Shown: positions 1 through 10,989 of the stretch, piece by piece
How the letters are laid out: each line of letters starts with the position of its first letter
Numbering within the stretch: position 1 is the stretch's first letter
Assembly: GCF_044385915.1 (NCBI RefSeq)
Contig: NZ_JBISCC010000130.1
Span: forward strand, 1-64,000
Direction: 5' to 3'
DNA length: 64,000 bases
Source of the DNA: Thalassobellus citreus
GTDB taxonomy: Bacteria; Bacteroidota; Bacteroidia; Flavobacteriales; Flavobacteriaceae
Position numbers and translations under genes: made by a program
The notes under the pieces: generated by a model
Seen by the model: only the letters and a program-made list of their open reading frames with translations
Databases searched by the model: none
What the model was told of the DNA's origin: nothing

Positions 1-1
1 A

Positions 2-400
2 GAAGAGCAGAAACGAGTTGAAGAAGCAACTAAGCAACGATTAATAGATGAAGCTAAAGCAAAAGAAGCAGAAGCATCCAGAGTTAAAATAGCTAAAGAG
101 CAGGCTAAAGCAGAAGAATTGGCTAAACAAAAATTAGCAAACGAAGAAGCAGATTTAAGATTGAAAGAAGAAGAGCGGAAACGAGTTGAAGAAGCAACTA
201 AGCAACGATTAATAGATGAAGCTAAAGCAAAAGCAGCAGAAGCAGCAAGAATTAAAACAGCTATAGAACAAGCTAAAGCAGAAGAATTAGCTAAACAAAA
301 ATTAGAGAAAGAAGAAGCCGATTTAAGATTAAAACAAGAGGAACAAAAACAACTAGAAGAAAAAGCTAAACAAGAAGCATTAAAGCAAGAAAGAGAAAAT
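2..400 (+). repeat. 168-bp in-frame tandem repeat
   Basis: The same codons (encoding EEQKRVEEA-like segments) recur at about 5, 173 and 341, a period of 168 nt or 56 residues. The first two units are almost identical at the DNA level; the third is more diverged. The array runs off the left edge, so the total number of units cannot be seen. Near-identical units inside a coding frame suggest recent expansion by recombination or slippage. Confidence 0.85.
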
Positions 401-1324
401 CAATTAATGGATACACTAGAATTAGATGGTGTGTTGGTTAAAGTTGCTCGAGATAAAGAATCTTTAGAAATAAAGAAAATGATAGAATTAACAGAAAATT
501 CTAAAATTGAACAACAAGATTTATTAACTAAGTTAAAAGCTTTTATTACAACTAAGCAACAAGATTTAGATGATTTAAAAGAAGAGAATGATTTAAGTGA
601 ACAAGGGGTTGTTAGTGCTAAACCAAAGGTGTTTAAAAGTGTTTCTGCAGAAAACAGAGCAATAGAAGTGTTAACTGAAAATCTTAATAATCTAATTAAT
701 TCTCAAGAATCCAAATTGATAGAGCTTCAAGATTTGTTTAGCAAAAGATTAAAAATAGTTAAAGATAAAACTGAAGCTACAAATGTATTTTATCAACAAA
801 AGATTGAGGAATTACAATCTGTTCAATCAAGAGCAATTCAAACAAAAGCAAGTTTACTTTCTACTTTAGAAGTTGTTAAAGTTGCTACTGAAATAGAAAG
901 AAAACGAAGAATAAAACGTGCATCTTATGATAATGAAGAAGATCGTTATAATAAAGATAGAGCATCATTAAATCAAATAAAACAAAATACGCCTTTAAGT
1001 GCAGAACCATTAAGTGAGTCAGATTTTGATTTTGGTGAAGAGTTAAATAATAATATCAAAATTGTAAAAAATGTTTCTAATGAAGAAAGTGGTTATTATT
1101 TAGTAATAGCAGTGCATAGTGATATTTCTAAAAGAGATGAGTTTTTAAGAAAAGCTATAGCTTCAGGAGAAAAGAATATTAATTTCTTTTTTGATGTAAA
1201 TACTAGTAAATATTATATTTATTACGATAAGTTTGATTACATAGATATTGCTAAGAAAACACTGGAATCAAAAGAAAACAAACCGTATAATAGTAAAATG
1301 TCTATGGTCAAAATAGAAAATTAA
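2..1324 (+). CDS. Coiled-coil repeat protein with SPOR-like C-terminus (5' partial)
   Basis: The reading frame is open from the first complete codon of the window, so the gene begins upstream; the TTG at 119 is not its start. The visible 440 residues begin with an alanine-, glutamate- and lysine-rich region that repeats every 56 residues (168 nt) and is strongly predicted to be coiled coil. A less regular helical region follows, then a C-terminal stretch of about 70 residues rich in Tyr and Phe that looks like an SPOR-type (peptidoglycan-binding) fold. It precedes an SprB-like adhesin and a PorP/SprF gene on the same strand, which recalls the spr gliding loci of Flavobacterium, where other spr genes precede sprB. 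Function is not recognised; an envelope-spanning accessory of the surface adhesin is an inference. Confidence 0.7.
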   Translation, partial: EEQKRVEEATKQRLIDEAKAKEAEASRVKIAKEQAKAEELAKQKLANEEADLRLKEEERKRVEEATKQRLIDEAKAKAAEAARIKTAIEQAKAEELAKQKLEKEEADLRLKQEEQKQLEEKAKQEALKQERENQLMDTLELDGVLVKVARDKESLEIKKMIELTENSKIEQQDLLTKLKAFITTKQQDLDDLKEENDLSEQGVVSAKPKVFKSVSAENRAIEVLTENLNNLINSQESKLIELQDLFSKRLKIVKDKTEATNVFYQQKIEELQSVQSRAIQTKASLLSTLEVVKVATEIERKRRIKRASYDNEEDRYNKDRASLNQIKQNTPLSAEPLSESDFDFGEELNNNIKIVKNVSNEESGYYLVIAVHSDISKRDEFLRKAIASGEKNINFFFDVNTSKYYIYYDKFDYIDIAKKTLESKENKPYNSKMSMVKIEN

Positions 1325-1635
1325 GGACTTCCTTTTATCTTAATTTTAAAATTCTTAATTATTCAGCAAAAACTTCATCTTGCATATAAAAAACCTACAA
1401 AAAGATATATTAAAACAGTTAAAGCGTTTTATTTGTCGTTAAACTGCGTTAATTTTACTATGTTTTTTCATTGTTTAAAAAAAAATACCGATATTTATAC
1501 CGTTTAAAAACTTAAATTAAGGATAAATTACATGTTTTGTAGTATTAGTCTTGTTTCTGTGTTGAACAATTAAATTAAGAGTGATATATCTTTTTTATTC
1601 CCCAAAGTAAAAGAGAAAATTTAAATATAGCCACC
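1325..1635. other. Intergenic region before the SprB-like gene
   Basis: This 311-base AT-rich stretch separates the coiled-coil gene from the giant adhesin gene. I see no open frame of note, no clear TAnnTTTG box and no strong hairpin followed by a T-run. It probably holds the adhesin promoter, but no site can be pointed to with confidence. Confidence 0.4.
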
Positions 1636-4600
1636 ATGAAAAAAACTACTTATGTAACAAAAGGAATTGTTTTTTTATTGTTTATTACTCTGTTTTGTAG
1701 TAACTATGTTTTTGCTCAATTACCTGTCCCTTTTTCACCTAGACTTCCTGGTGGAAGTATAAAAGTAAAAGGAGATATTATTTTAATTGGTAATGGTATA
1801 GTTACAGCTAAAGATTTGCCTTTGCCATATAATGGTACAGAAATAAATAATAATAATGAAGGTGTTTATGTAAATGTTGCAAGTGGAGGCGACCCATCAA
1901 TATTTAGTTCAAGTAGTGCAGACTTAGCTATAAACAATAATTGTAAAAATATTTTATATGCTGGTTTATATTGGGCTTCTGTTTATCCATTAGAAGTAGC
2001 CAATAATAGAAGTGTACAATTTGAAGGCACACCTAGACTTGAAGATTGGAATCAAATTAAGTTTAAACTTCCAACGGGTGGATTTATAGATATAGTAGCT
2101 GATAATAACCCTGATCCAGTAGGTGATGAGGATGATATTATTTTTGATGGATATGAATATTATGGTTCAGGCGTAGAAAATTCATTTAAAGATTCACCAA
2201 TAATATGCTATAAGAATGTAACAAGCTTGTTACAAGGTTTACCAGAAGCAGATGGTGAATATACTGTAGCAAATTTAAGAGCTACAAGAGGAATAAGAAG
2301 AGGAGGGTGTTCAGCAGGATGGACATTAGTAGTTATTTATGAAAGCCCTATATTACCAAGTAAATTTATTTCAGTTTTTGATGGATATGCTGGTGTACAA
2401 AATACCACAGAATTAGATATTCCTGTTTCAGGTTTTCAAACCTTACCAAGTCCTCTACCAGTAAATTCTAATATTGGGGTTGCAGCATTGGAAGGCGATA
2501 TTGGTATTTCTGGTGATTCATTTCAATTTAAAGCAAGTACATCAGGTACTTATACTGTATTAAGTGACGTAATAAATCAATCAAACAATTTTTTTAATTC
2601 TAGTATTACTATTGATGGTGCACATGTAACTAATAGAAATCCAGCCAGTTTAAATACTCTTGGTTTAGATGTTAATAATTTTAGATTACCAAATCCATTA
2701 AATTCCGTTTTGCCTAATAATGCCACTGCAGGAGATTTAAAACTAACTACAAATGGAGATGGCTATGGTGTGTTTTTAACATCTTTTGCTGTTGAAATTA
2801 TAGAACCTAAGATTACATTAACTAAAGTTGTTGAAGATCCAGCTGGGAATGACATTGGAAATCAATTGGTTAATCTTGGTGATGAATTAAATTATGTAAT
2901 TGGTTTTCAAAATACAGGTAATGATGATGCAACAAATCTTATTATTAGAGATATACTGCCAATAAATATTGATTTTAATTATCCAGCAGATATGGGGTTA
3001 TTACCTCCTGGTGTAACAGTTCAAAGTTATAACCCAACAACTAGAGAACTCATTTTTAGTGTTGATAATTCTGTTGTTGAAGAAAATGACCCAGTTCAAG
3101 AAATACGTTTTAAAGTAACTGTAGTGTCTTCATGTAGTTTATTAAATGATGCATGTTCAAATATAATAAGTAATCAAGCTTATGTAACTTATAACGGAAC
3201 TATAAATTCGACTTTTGTAATTACCGATGATCCCAGTTTTAGTGCTAATACAGGTTGTTTAATAACACCTGCAGCAACAAATTTTTTAGCAGATCTTAAT
3301 TGTGTTTTTGAGGAAGAAGTAATACTTTGTGGAGATAATGTTGTATTAACTGCAGGTAATGGTTACGATGCCTATTCTTGGTCTACAAGTCCTTCTGGAA
3401 CTCCAGTAATAGGAACTACACAATCTATTACAGTTACAACACCAGGAACATATTATGTAAGTAACACGGCTATCGCACCTTGTCAATCCACTGAGCAAAC
3501 ATTTGAAGTTATTACGTTTGGAGCTAATGTTACAAATCCAGTTATCCCTTTTGCTGATCAAGTTGTTACTTGCCCTAATGATGGTAAATTATTACCTAAT
3601 ATCTTTTTGTGTGGAGCAAACGATTCAAGGTTTATTCAAACAGGTATCACTGATACAACATCTATGATATGGGAAAAATTAGATGAAACAAGTTGTACTG
3701 CAGTTATAAATCAAGATTGTGCTAATGAGGATTCTGGTTGTACATGGAATCAAGTAACGACCGGTCCCGATTTTATGGCAGATACTGCGGGTCAATATAG
3801 ATTGACTTTAAATTATACAGGTGGTTGCTTTAATCAGTTTTATTTTAATATTTATACAAATTTATTAGTACCTACAGCTACAACAAAAGATATAATTTGT
3901 ACAACACCGGGAGAAATTAATGTAGGAGGAGTTTCAAGTGGTTACGAATATAGTATTGATGGTATAAATTATCAACCAACTAATGTGTTTTCTATAACTT
4001 CTCCAGGTATTTATAGTGTATATGTGAGGCAAATTGGTGTAACTCCAAACCCATGTATTTTTTCAGTACCAGATGTACAAATAAGACAACGTGATTTTAC
4101 GGTTTCAACAGATGTAATCCAACCATTTTGTAATGGAGGTATGGGGAGTGTGATTGTTGCTGCAAATGACGCTCGTCCTCAATATTATTTCTCAATTTAT
4201 GAAGGTGCTACCCTTGTAAATAGTGTAGGTCCATTAGTTGCTAGTGATTATACTTTTAGTAATTTAAATCCAGGTATTTATACACTAAATGTTTCTACAG
4301 AAGATGGCTGTTTGTATACAGGAGATATTGAAATTATTAATCCTCCATTAATAGAAGCAACGGCTGCACTTACCAAACCATTAACTTGTACTGATGGGGA
4401 AATTACAGTCTATCCAGTTGGGGGGACAGCACCATATTTCTATTTTGTAAACAGTGCAACAGTTTTTCAAACATCACCCATAATTAGTGTAACAACTACA
4501 GGTGTTTATGATATTACCGTTGTTGATTCAAATAATTGTTCAGCAGATACATCAATAACAGTAAATACAATACCTGCTCCAGATTTCACTGTATCTAAAA

Positions 4601-7600
4601 CAGATATTTTATGTGCTGAAGCAGTAAATTCAGGAAGTATTGATATTAACGTATCAAACCCAAATGGAAACACTTTAGAATATAGTATAGATAACGGGGT
4701 TACATTTTCAACTTCACCAGTTTTCACAGGATTAAGTGCTGGCGACTATGATGTTGTTGTTCAGTACACTTTTGGACCAGATGTATGTTTAACCACACCA
4801 CAAGCGATAACAATTACCGTTGCTCCAGCAATTAATGGAACCGCAACTTTAACAACGCCTTATACGTGTACTACTAATGGAGTAATAACTGTTTCAGGTG
4901 TTTCTGGTGGAACAGCACCTTATACTTATAGTCTTGATGGTGTAAATTTTCAACCAGGTCTTATTTTTACAGGTTTAACAGATGGAACTTATACTGTAAC
5001 CATACAAGATGCTAATAACTGTTCATTTGTTACGGCACCTGTAATTATAGATTCTTTAAACCCTCCAACAGATTTAGATTTTACTAATACACCTATAAGT
5101 TGTCCAGCATTAACTTCAGATGTAACTTTAACCCCAACAGGAGGAGTAACATCTTTAGAGTATAGAATAATATCTCCAACAACAACGTCTTATCAAACTT
5201 CAAATGTTTTTACAGGATTAGTATCTGATACTTATACTTTTGAAGTACGAGATGCTAATGATTGTATGTATGCAGAATCTTATACTATTGAACCATTAGC
5301 AGCTGTTACGGCAAGTATAGTAATAACAAAGGATTTAGATTGTACAGCATCTCCTGACGGATTAATAACAGGAAATGTTTTAAGTGGTGTAGCTCCATTT
5401 ACTTATCAAGTTTCTCTTAATGGAATTGGATATGGTAGTTCAACCTCTATTGCAGGGACATCATTTACTCATTTAGCACCAACTGATGGGACATATCAAT
5501 TCTTGATTACAGATGCTAACGGATGTACTTTTGAATCTGGTGTACAAACAATTAATGCTATTTCGTATCCTGAAATAAGTTCAATTTCTTCAACTCCAAA
5601 TATCTGTAATGGTGATACAAATGGAACTATACAAGTTACTATTAATAATACTGTAGGCACACCTCCATTTATAATTAATGTTCGTAATGATACCACTGGA
5701 AGTAATTTTGGTAGTCAAACTAGTGGACTTCCTTCTGGTGATTACACCGTTACACTAACCGATTCTAAATCTTGTACGGATACTGCAACAGTAACAATTG
5801 CAGCACCCGATCCTATAAATGTTGTTTATCACCCAGAACCAATAACTTGCGACCCTATAGGAGGTATTTCAAAAGGTTCTGTTGTTGTTGATGGTGTATC
5901 TGGAGGAACAGCTCCTTATAATTATTTTGTAACTGGAACAAACGGATATTTTGATTCCGAACTTAATGTTTCTGGCTCTATTTCTACTACGTTTGATGTA
6001 GTTGATTTTGGATTATATCAAATTAATGTTGTAGATGCAAATGGGTGTTCTGTTTTAATTCAAGATGTATTAGTGGCATCGCCGCCAGACCATTTTGATA
6101 TTACAGTTTCCTCACCGCCAGCAGATTGTTCTACAGGAGGTTCAGCCTTAGTTGCTGTAGGTACTGCTCTTGCTAGTGCAGGTCCTTTTCATTTTGCTAT
6201 TTACACAGGTCCAGGAATGATTTATACAGCTCCAACAGCTTTTCCTTGGCAAGATGAAGATGCTATTGGAAGTAAGCAAACTACGTTTTATAATTTAATA
6301 CCAGGAGCAACATATACATTTATTGTTTTTGATGAGTCAACAGGTTGTTATTATTATGAAACGTCTACCACCCCAATTCCAACAAATTCAACATTAACAG
6401 CTAGTACATTAATTTCAAATAATATTACTTGCGTTGGAAGTGCCGATGGTAATGTGAGTTTTGATGTAACAAGTATTTATCCAGTTTCTACTAATATTAC
6501 ATATGAAGTATATAATTCACAAACTTTAACACCTGTAGGTATTACAGGGGTAGGAACAGTACCAGCAAATGGGACATTAAACGTATCAAATTTTGAATCA
6601 TTAGATTTTGGTAATTATTTTGTTTTAATTACTGAAGACGTAGGAGCAACTAACGCTGGTTGTAGTGTAGTAAGTGTTCCTTTTAATATTTCAGAATCAG
6701 CATTCGATTTAAATATTTCTGCTACTGTAGATAAGAATGCTAATTGTAATCCGAATTCAGGAGTTATTAATGCTATTGCAAGAGATGGTACAGCTCCATA
6801 TTTATATCAAATAACTACATCAGCAACGCCTCCTTTGGATACTGATCCATCTTGGGCATCAGCTAATGTGTTTAATATGGATGCAAATAGTTATTATGTG
6901 CATGTTAAAGATGCTTATGGTTGTATTAGGTCTACACCTGTTTTAGTATTACCATCTGATCCAGAACCAGTAATTACAGCTACTCTAAACAATCAATGTA
7001 CTGTAACAGAAGGTAACTTTGAAATAAATGTAGCATTAACTACAGCAGGTATTGCCCCATATAGTTATAGTATAGATGGCGGTGTTTTTCAAACACGTAC
7101 AGCACCATTTTCTATATCAAATTTAGCTTCGGGAACACATACTGTTGAGGTACAGGATGCTAACGGATGTGGTAATTTAGTATCAGTAGATATTGTAGCA
7201 CCAATAGCTATAATACCTAATGTTACAACATTACCGACATGTAATGACGATGATGGAGAAATAACAGTAGCAGGATCAGGCGGAACAGGATTTTATAGTT
7301 ATTCTATTAGTCCAAGTCCTGCTTCAATAAGTTTAAGTGGTAATGTGTTTTCTGGAGTTCCATCAGGTACATATACTGTAACAATTACAGATACGGCAAC
7401 CTTGTGCTCTGAAAGTGTAGAGGTCTTTTTGCAAGCTGCAACACTTCCAAGTATAACTATTACATCTCCAACTGCTGTAACATGTTTTGGAGATAATAAT
7501 GGAACTTTTGAAATTAATGTTAGTGGGTATTCAGGATCTTATACATATGAGGTTTTTGATAGCTCATCTACTTCTGTTTTTGGTGTAGTTTCAGCTAATA

Positions 7601-9966
7601 CGTCAACGAATCCAGTATTGGTTTCTGGTCTTTTAGCCGATAGTTATACGGTTGTTATAAATGAAACAGCAAGTCCTTTTTGTTCAGTAACATCTGGAGC
7701 TGTTATTATTTCAAGTCCGGCATCAATATTAACTGTAGTTGCATCAGAAACATCTAGCGTAACATGTGATGACGATAAAGGAACAATTACTGCAGTTGCA
7801 AGTGGAGATTGGGGAACTTATGAATATGAATTAACTGGAGCAGCAACGGTTGCATATTCTTCAAACGGAACATTTACAAATTTATCTGCAGGAGTTTATA
7901 CGGTTAACGTAAGAGATGCAAGAAGTTGTATAGCTTCAGATGATGTTACTCTTATTATTCCAGATCCTATTGATGCTGTTGTTACAGCAAATACAACATT
8001 ATTAACTTGTTTTGGAGATACTAATGCAAGTATAACAGCAAGTGCAGTTACAGGCGGGCAAGTAGGTAATTATTCATTTACACTAAATATGCTATCTCCT
8101 ACTATAACATCATCTGGACCACAATCTTCTCCTGTTTTTACAGGATTAGGAGTAGGAACTTATAATGTTGTTATTACTGATGGCTATAATTGTGAATTTA
8201 CTTCACCAGATATTACAATTGATCAGCCAACTCAAGTTCAAGCAGCATTGGTAAAAGTAACATCACAAACTTGTTCAACTGGTTCAACATTAGAGTTAAG
8301 TGCGACAGGCGGTACAGGAACTTATGAATATAGTGCTACTGAAACTTTTACAACGGTATTAGGATCATTTTCTTCATCTGTTGTAATTCCAGTTAGTGAT
8401 GGTTCTTATGTGTATTACGTTAGAGATGCTAATGGTTGTAATGCTAATGTTTCAAATGAAATAACTATTGATCCTCTACCAACATTAGAAGTTGATATAG
8501 ATACTACCAACGCTAAAATTAATTGTGCTGGAGATACTACTGGTGTTATTGTAGCAACTGCTATAGGTGGTTTAGGAAGTTATGTTTATACTTTACAAGA
8601 TGACACAGGAACTAATATTTCACCACTTAATCAAAATGCTACGGGTGTTTTTACAGATCTTCCTGTAGGTGCTTATCAAGTAAGAGTAGATAGTGGAGAT
8701 TGTTTAACAGCATCTTCAGTAATTCCAATTATTGAACCTTCTTTACCATTAGATGTTAATTTCACAGTTACAAATGTTACGTGTACTGGAGCTAATAATG
8801 GGTTGTTAGAAATTGTAGCTACAGGAGGTTCAGGTATTATAAAATATGCTATTTCACCACAATTAAATCAATTTTTTGAATCACCAATTTTTGAAAATCT
8901 AGCTTCAGGAAATTATCAAGCTATAGCTCAAGATGAATCAGGTTGTTTTGTTCTTTTTGATTTTGTAATTAACGATCCTATACCTGTTTCTCTTAGTATT
9001 GTACCAAATTCTATAATTCCAGAATTGTGTAATGGAGATGATAATGGAGCTTTTAGTATAGAAATATCTGGAGGAGAGATGCCATACAGTGTTGCTTTAG
9101 ATGATATTAATGGTATTTATACAACAGGAACTTTAACTCAAGTACAGTTTGATTTTACAAGTTTATCTGGTGGCGATCATATTGTTTATGTAAGTGATGC
9201 TCTAGGTTGTGAGTCTGAATGGAATATAACGTTCCCAGAATCAGTACTTATTAATCCGGTTGTAGATGTAGAATATGGTTGTTCAAATAATTTATCAACT
9301 AATACTGTAACAGTTAGTGTTGATGCCAGTATTACAGATCTTTCAAATTTAAGCTATTCACTAGATGGAGGCCCATATCAAACAAGTAATGTGTTTATAA
9401 ATGTACCTCAAGGCTTAAATCATTATATCGATGTAAGTCATACAAATGGTTGTATTAAACGAACAGACTTTTTTGATATTTTAGGTTATGATCCATTAAC
9501 ATTGGTATTACAAGATGGTGAACTAAATCAAATTGTTGCTGTTGTATCTGGTGGATCTGGTGATTATGAATTTACATTAAATGGAGAGCCATATGGTAGT
9601 GAAAACACATTTATTATTTATGCATCTGGAGATTATACAGTTACTGTAACTGACCGTTTTGGATGTGTAGCTTCTGCCACAAGGTATTATGAATATATAG
9701 ATGTATGTATACCTAATTATTTTACACCTAATGATGATGGTAATTTAGATGAATGGGGACCAGGATGTACTAATCAATATAAAGATCTAGAGTTTAATAT
9801 TTTTGATAGATATGGTCGTAAAATTGCCACCTTACGAGTTGGTGAAAAATGGGATGGTAGATATAATGGAGCAGAACTTCCAACGGGAGATTATTGGTAT
9901 GTTGTAAAGTTAAATGATACAAAAGATAATCGTCAATTTGTAGGACACTTTACGCTTTATAGATAA
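1636..9966 (+). CDS. SprB-like giant surface adhesin, T9SS type B sorting domain
   Basis: A 2776-residue secreted protein. Residues 1-28 form a signal peptide ending FAQ. The N-terminal region (about 30-390) is an adhesin-like module of unknown fold, followed by a DUF11-type conserved-repeat domain (about 390-530). Roughly twenty SprB-type repeats follow, each of about 75-90 residues and ending in a pattern like GTYTVTITDANGC. The last ~85 residues (starting near CIPNYFTPNDDG and ending in FTLYR) are a typical gliding/T9SS type B C-terminal domain, which directs export through the type IX system. In Flavobacterium, SprB is a mobile surface adhesin that drives gliding; this one is much shorter. 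The PorP/SprF gene 40 bp downstream is its expected partner. Whether it acts in gliding or only in attachment cannot be told. Confidence 0.93.
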   Translation: MKKTTYVTKGIVFLLFITLFCSNYVFAQLPVPFSPRLPGGSIKVKGDIILIGNGIVTAKDLPLPYNGTEINNNNEGVYVNVASGGDPSIFSSSSADLAINNNCKNILYAGLYWASVYPLEVANNRSVQFEGTPRLEDWNQIKFKLPTGGFIDIVADNNPDPVGDEDDIIFDGYEYYGSGVENSFKDSPIICYKNVTSLLQGLPEADGEYTVANLRATRGIRRGGCSAGWTLVVIYESPILPSKFISVFDGYAGVQNTTELDIPVSGFQTLPSPLPVNSNIGVAALEGDIGISGDSFQFKASTSGTYTVLSDVINQSNNFFNSSITIDGAHVTNRNPASLNTLGLDVNNFRLPNPLNSVLPNNATAGDLKLTTNGDGYGVFLTSFAVEIIEPKITLTKVVEDPAGNDIGNQLVNLGDELNYVIGFQNTGNDDATNLIIRDILPINIDFNYPADMGLLPPGVTVQSYNPTTRELIFSVDNSVVEENDPVQEIRFKVTVVSSCSLLNDACSNIISNQAYVTYNGTINSTFVITDDPSFSANTGCLITPAATNFLADLNCVFEEEVILCGDNVVLTAGNGYDAYSWSTSPSGTPVIGTTQSITVTTPGTYYVSNTAIAPCQSTEQTFEVITFGANVTNPVIPFADQVVTCPNDGKLLPNIFLCGANDSRFIQTGITDTTSMIWEKLDETSCTAVINQDCANEDSGCTWNQVTTGPDFMADTAGQYRLTLNYTGGCFNQFYFNIYTNLLVPTATTKDIICTTPGEINVGGVSSGYEYSIDGINYQPTNVFSITSPGIYSVYVRQIGVTPNPCIFSVPDVQIRQRDFTVSTDVIQPFCNGGMGSVIVAANDARPQYYFSIYEGATLVNSVGPLVASDYTFSNLNPGIYTLNVSTEDGCLYTGDIEIINPPLIEATAALTKPLTCTDGEITVYPVGGTAPYFYFVNSATVFQTSPIISVTTTGVYDITVVDSNNCSADTSITVNTIPAPDFTVSKTDILCAEAVNSGSIDINVSNPNGNTLEYSIDNGVTFSTSPVFTGLSAGDYDVVVQYTFGPDVCLTTPQAITITVAPAINGTATLTTPYTCTTNGVITVSGVSGGTAPYTYSLDGVNFQPGLIFTGLTDGTYTVTIQDANNCSFVTAPVIIDSLNPPTDLDFTNTPISCPALTSDVTLTPTGGVTSLEYRIISPTTTSYQTSNVFTGLVSDTYTFEVRDANDCMYAESYTIEPLAAVTASIVITKDLDCTASPDGLITGNVLSGVAPFTYQVSLNGIGYGSSTSIAGTSFTHLAPTDGTYQFLITDANGCTFESGVQTINAISYPEISSISSTPNICNGDTNGTIQVTINNTVGTPPFIINVRNDTTGSNFGSQTSGLPSGDYTVTLTDSKSCTDTATVTIAAPDPINVVYHPEPITCDPIGGISKGSVVVDGVSGGTAPYNYFVTGTNGYFDSELNVSGSISTTFDVVDFGLYQINVVDANGCSVLIQDVLVASPPDHFDITVSSPPADCSTGGSALVAVGTALASAGPFHFAIYTGPGMIYTAPTAFPWQDEDAIGSKQTTFYNLIPGATYTFIVFDESTGCYYYETSTTPIPTNSTLTASTLISNNITCVGSADGNVSFDVTSIYPVSTNITYEVYNSQTLTPVGITGVGTVPANGTLNVSNFESLDFGNYFVLITEDVGATNAGCSVVSVPFNISESAFDLNISATVDKNANCNPNSGVINAIARDGTAPYLYQITTSATPPLDTDPSWASANVFNMDANSYYVHVKDAYGCIRSTPVLVLPSDPEPVITATLNNQCTVTEGNFEINVALTTAGIAPYSYSIDGGVFQTRTAPFSISNLASGTHTVEVQDANGCGNLVSVDIVAPIAIIPNVTTLPTCNDDDGEITVAGSGGTGFYSYSISPSPASISLSGNVFSGVPSGTYTVTITDTATLCSESVEVFLQAATLPSITITSPTAVTCFGDNNGTFEINVSGYSGSYTYEVFDSSSTSVFGVVSANTSTNPVLVSGLLADSYTVVINETASPFCSVTSGAVIISSPASILTVVASETSSVTCDDDKGTITAVASGDWGTYEYELTGAATVAYSSNGTFTNLSAGVYTVNVRDARSCIASDDVTLIIPDPIDAVVTANTTLLTCFGDTNASITASAVTGGQVGNYSFTLNMLSPTITSSGPQSSPVFTGLGVGTYNVVITDGYNCEFTSPDITIDQPTQVQAALVKVTSQTCSTGSTLELSATGGTGTYEYSATETFTTVLGSFSSSVVIPVSDGSYVYYVRDANGCNANVSNEITIDPLPTLEVDIDTTNAKINCAGDTTGVIVATAIGGLGSYVYTLQDDTGTNISPLNQNATGVFTDLPVGAYQVRVDSGDCLTASSVIPIIEPSLPLDVNFTVTNVTCTGANNGLLEIVATGGSGIIKYAISPQLNQFFESPIFENLASGNYQAIAQDESGCFVLFDFVINDPIPVSLSIVPNSIIPELCNGDDNGAFSIEISGGEMPYSVALDDINGIYTTGTLTQVQFDFTSLSGGDHIVYVSDALGCESEWNITFPESVLINPVVDVEYGCSNNLSTNTVTVSVDASITDLSNLSYSLDGGPYQTSNVFINVPQGLNHYIDVSHTNGCIKRTDFFDILGYDPLTLVLQDGELNQIVAVVSGGSGDYEFTLNGEPYGSENTFIIYASGDYTVTVTDRFGCVASATRYYEYIDVCIPNYFTPNDDGNLDEWGPGCTNQYKDLEFNIFDRYGRKIATLRVGEKWDGRYNGAELPTGDYWYVVKLNDTKDNRQFVGHFTLYR

Positions 9967-10006
9967 CGATAATTAATGGTAATAACCATTAAATATAAAT
10001 AAACAA

Positions 10007-10984
10007 ATGCGAAAATTAATTATATATATACTTTTCTTTTTTATAGCAAATAGCTATGGACAGGAGTTAAATTTGCCTGTTTTTACACAGTATTTAGCAG
10101 ATAATAATTTTGTAGTATCATCAACATATGCAGGAATTGGCGATAATTTAAAAATAAGAGCTAACGGATTAACACAATGGGTTGGTATTAAAGGTGCGCC
10201 AGATAATCAATCGCTTTATGGTGATTTTAGAATTTCAAATCGTTCAGGTGTCGGATTTTCAATGTATAATGATAGAAATGGAAATACTATTCAAACAGGT
10301 TTTAAGTTTTCTTTTGCACATCATCTTACCTTAGATTATTATTCTAAACAATATTTGTCATTTGGTATATCTTATAATATTAATAATTTTAGAATAGATA
10401 TTAATAATTTTAATACCACTTATGAAAACCCAATTATAGATCCTTTTGTTACAGACGATAGAAGAACATCAAATAACAATTTTGATGCTGGTTTTTTGTA
10501 TAGAAATAAAGGATTTTTTTTAAGTTTTAATGTTAATAATCTTTTAGATAAAGATATTGATAATAGTATTAGGGTAGCAGAACCTAACTTACTTTTAAAC
10601 TATCAAATATATTCGGGGTACACTTTTAATGGCCCCAAAAAAAGTGGCTTAGAGTTTGAACCATCTGTATATTACCAAATGTTTGCAAGCGATAAACGTT
10701 CTAGTAGCGATTTAAATTTTAAAGTACGAAAGTTTAATAGAAAAGAAGATTATGTTTGGGCAGGTATCTCGTATCGTTTCCTTAACGATCAATTATTAAA
10801 ACCTTTAAATATAGGTCCTATGGTAGGGTTTCAAAAGAGTGTTTTCTATTTTGGGTATGCTTATCAAATAACAACAAACGAATTATCTGCTTACAATTCT
10901 GGTACACATGTTATAACCATTGGATTGAATTTTTTACAAGGTATTAGCAATTGCCCTTGTGTGCAAAGTGCTGTGCATAAATAA
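10007..10984 (+). CDS. PorP/SprF family type IX secretion membrane protein
   Basis: 325 residues with a signal peptide (about 1-18, ending SYGQ), then a predicted outer-membrane beta-barrel with many alternating aromatic strands. The opening of the mature protein (LPVFTQYLADNNFVVSSTYAGIG) fits the PorP/SprF family, whose members often sit directly downstream of proteins with a type B sorting domain and help secrete or anchor them. It begins 40 bp after the adhesin stop codon, so the two are very likely co-transcribed. The ending, SNCPCVQSAVHK, is unusually cysteine-containing for a barrel C-terminus. Confidence 0.92.
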   Translation: MRKLIIYILFFFIANSYGQELNLPVFTQYLADNNFVVSSTYAGIGDNLKIRANGLTQWVGIKGAPDNQSLYGDFRISNRSGVGFSMYNDRNGNTIQTGFKFSFAHHLTLDYYSKQYLSFGISYNINNFRIDINNFNTTYENPIIDPFVTDDRRTSNNNFDAGFLYRNKGFFLSFNVNNLLDKDIDNSIRVAEPNLLLNYQIYSGYTFNGPKKSGLEFEPSVYYQMFASDKRSSSDLNFKVRKFNRKEDYVWAGISYRFLNDQLLKPLNIGPMVGFQKSVFYFGYAYQITTNELSAYNSGTHVITIGLNFLQGISNCPCVQSAVHK

Positions 10985-10989
10985 TTCCG

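Noticed and set aside
2..400. Repeat array as a mobile element or VNTR outside a gene
   Set aside because: The 168-bp units keep one reading frame without stops and encode coiled coil, so they are part of the protein.
119..1324. TTG at 119 as the start of the first gene
   Set aside because: The frame stays open to the left edge and the repeat units continue upstream, so the start lies outside the window.
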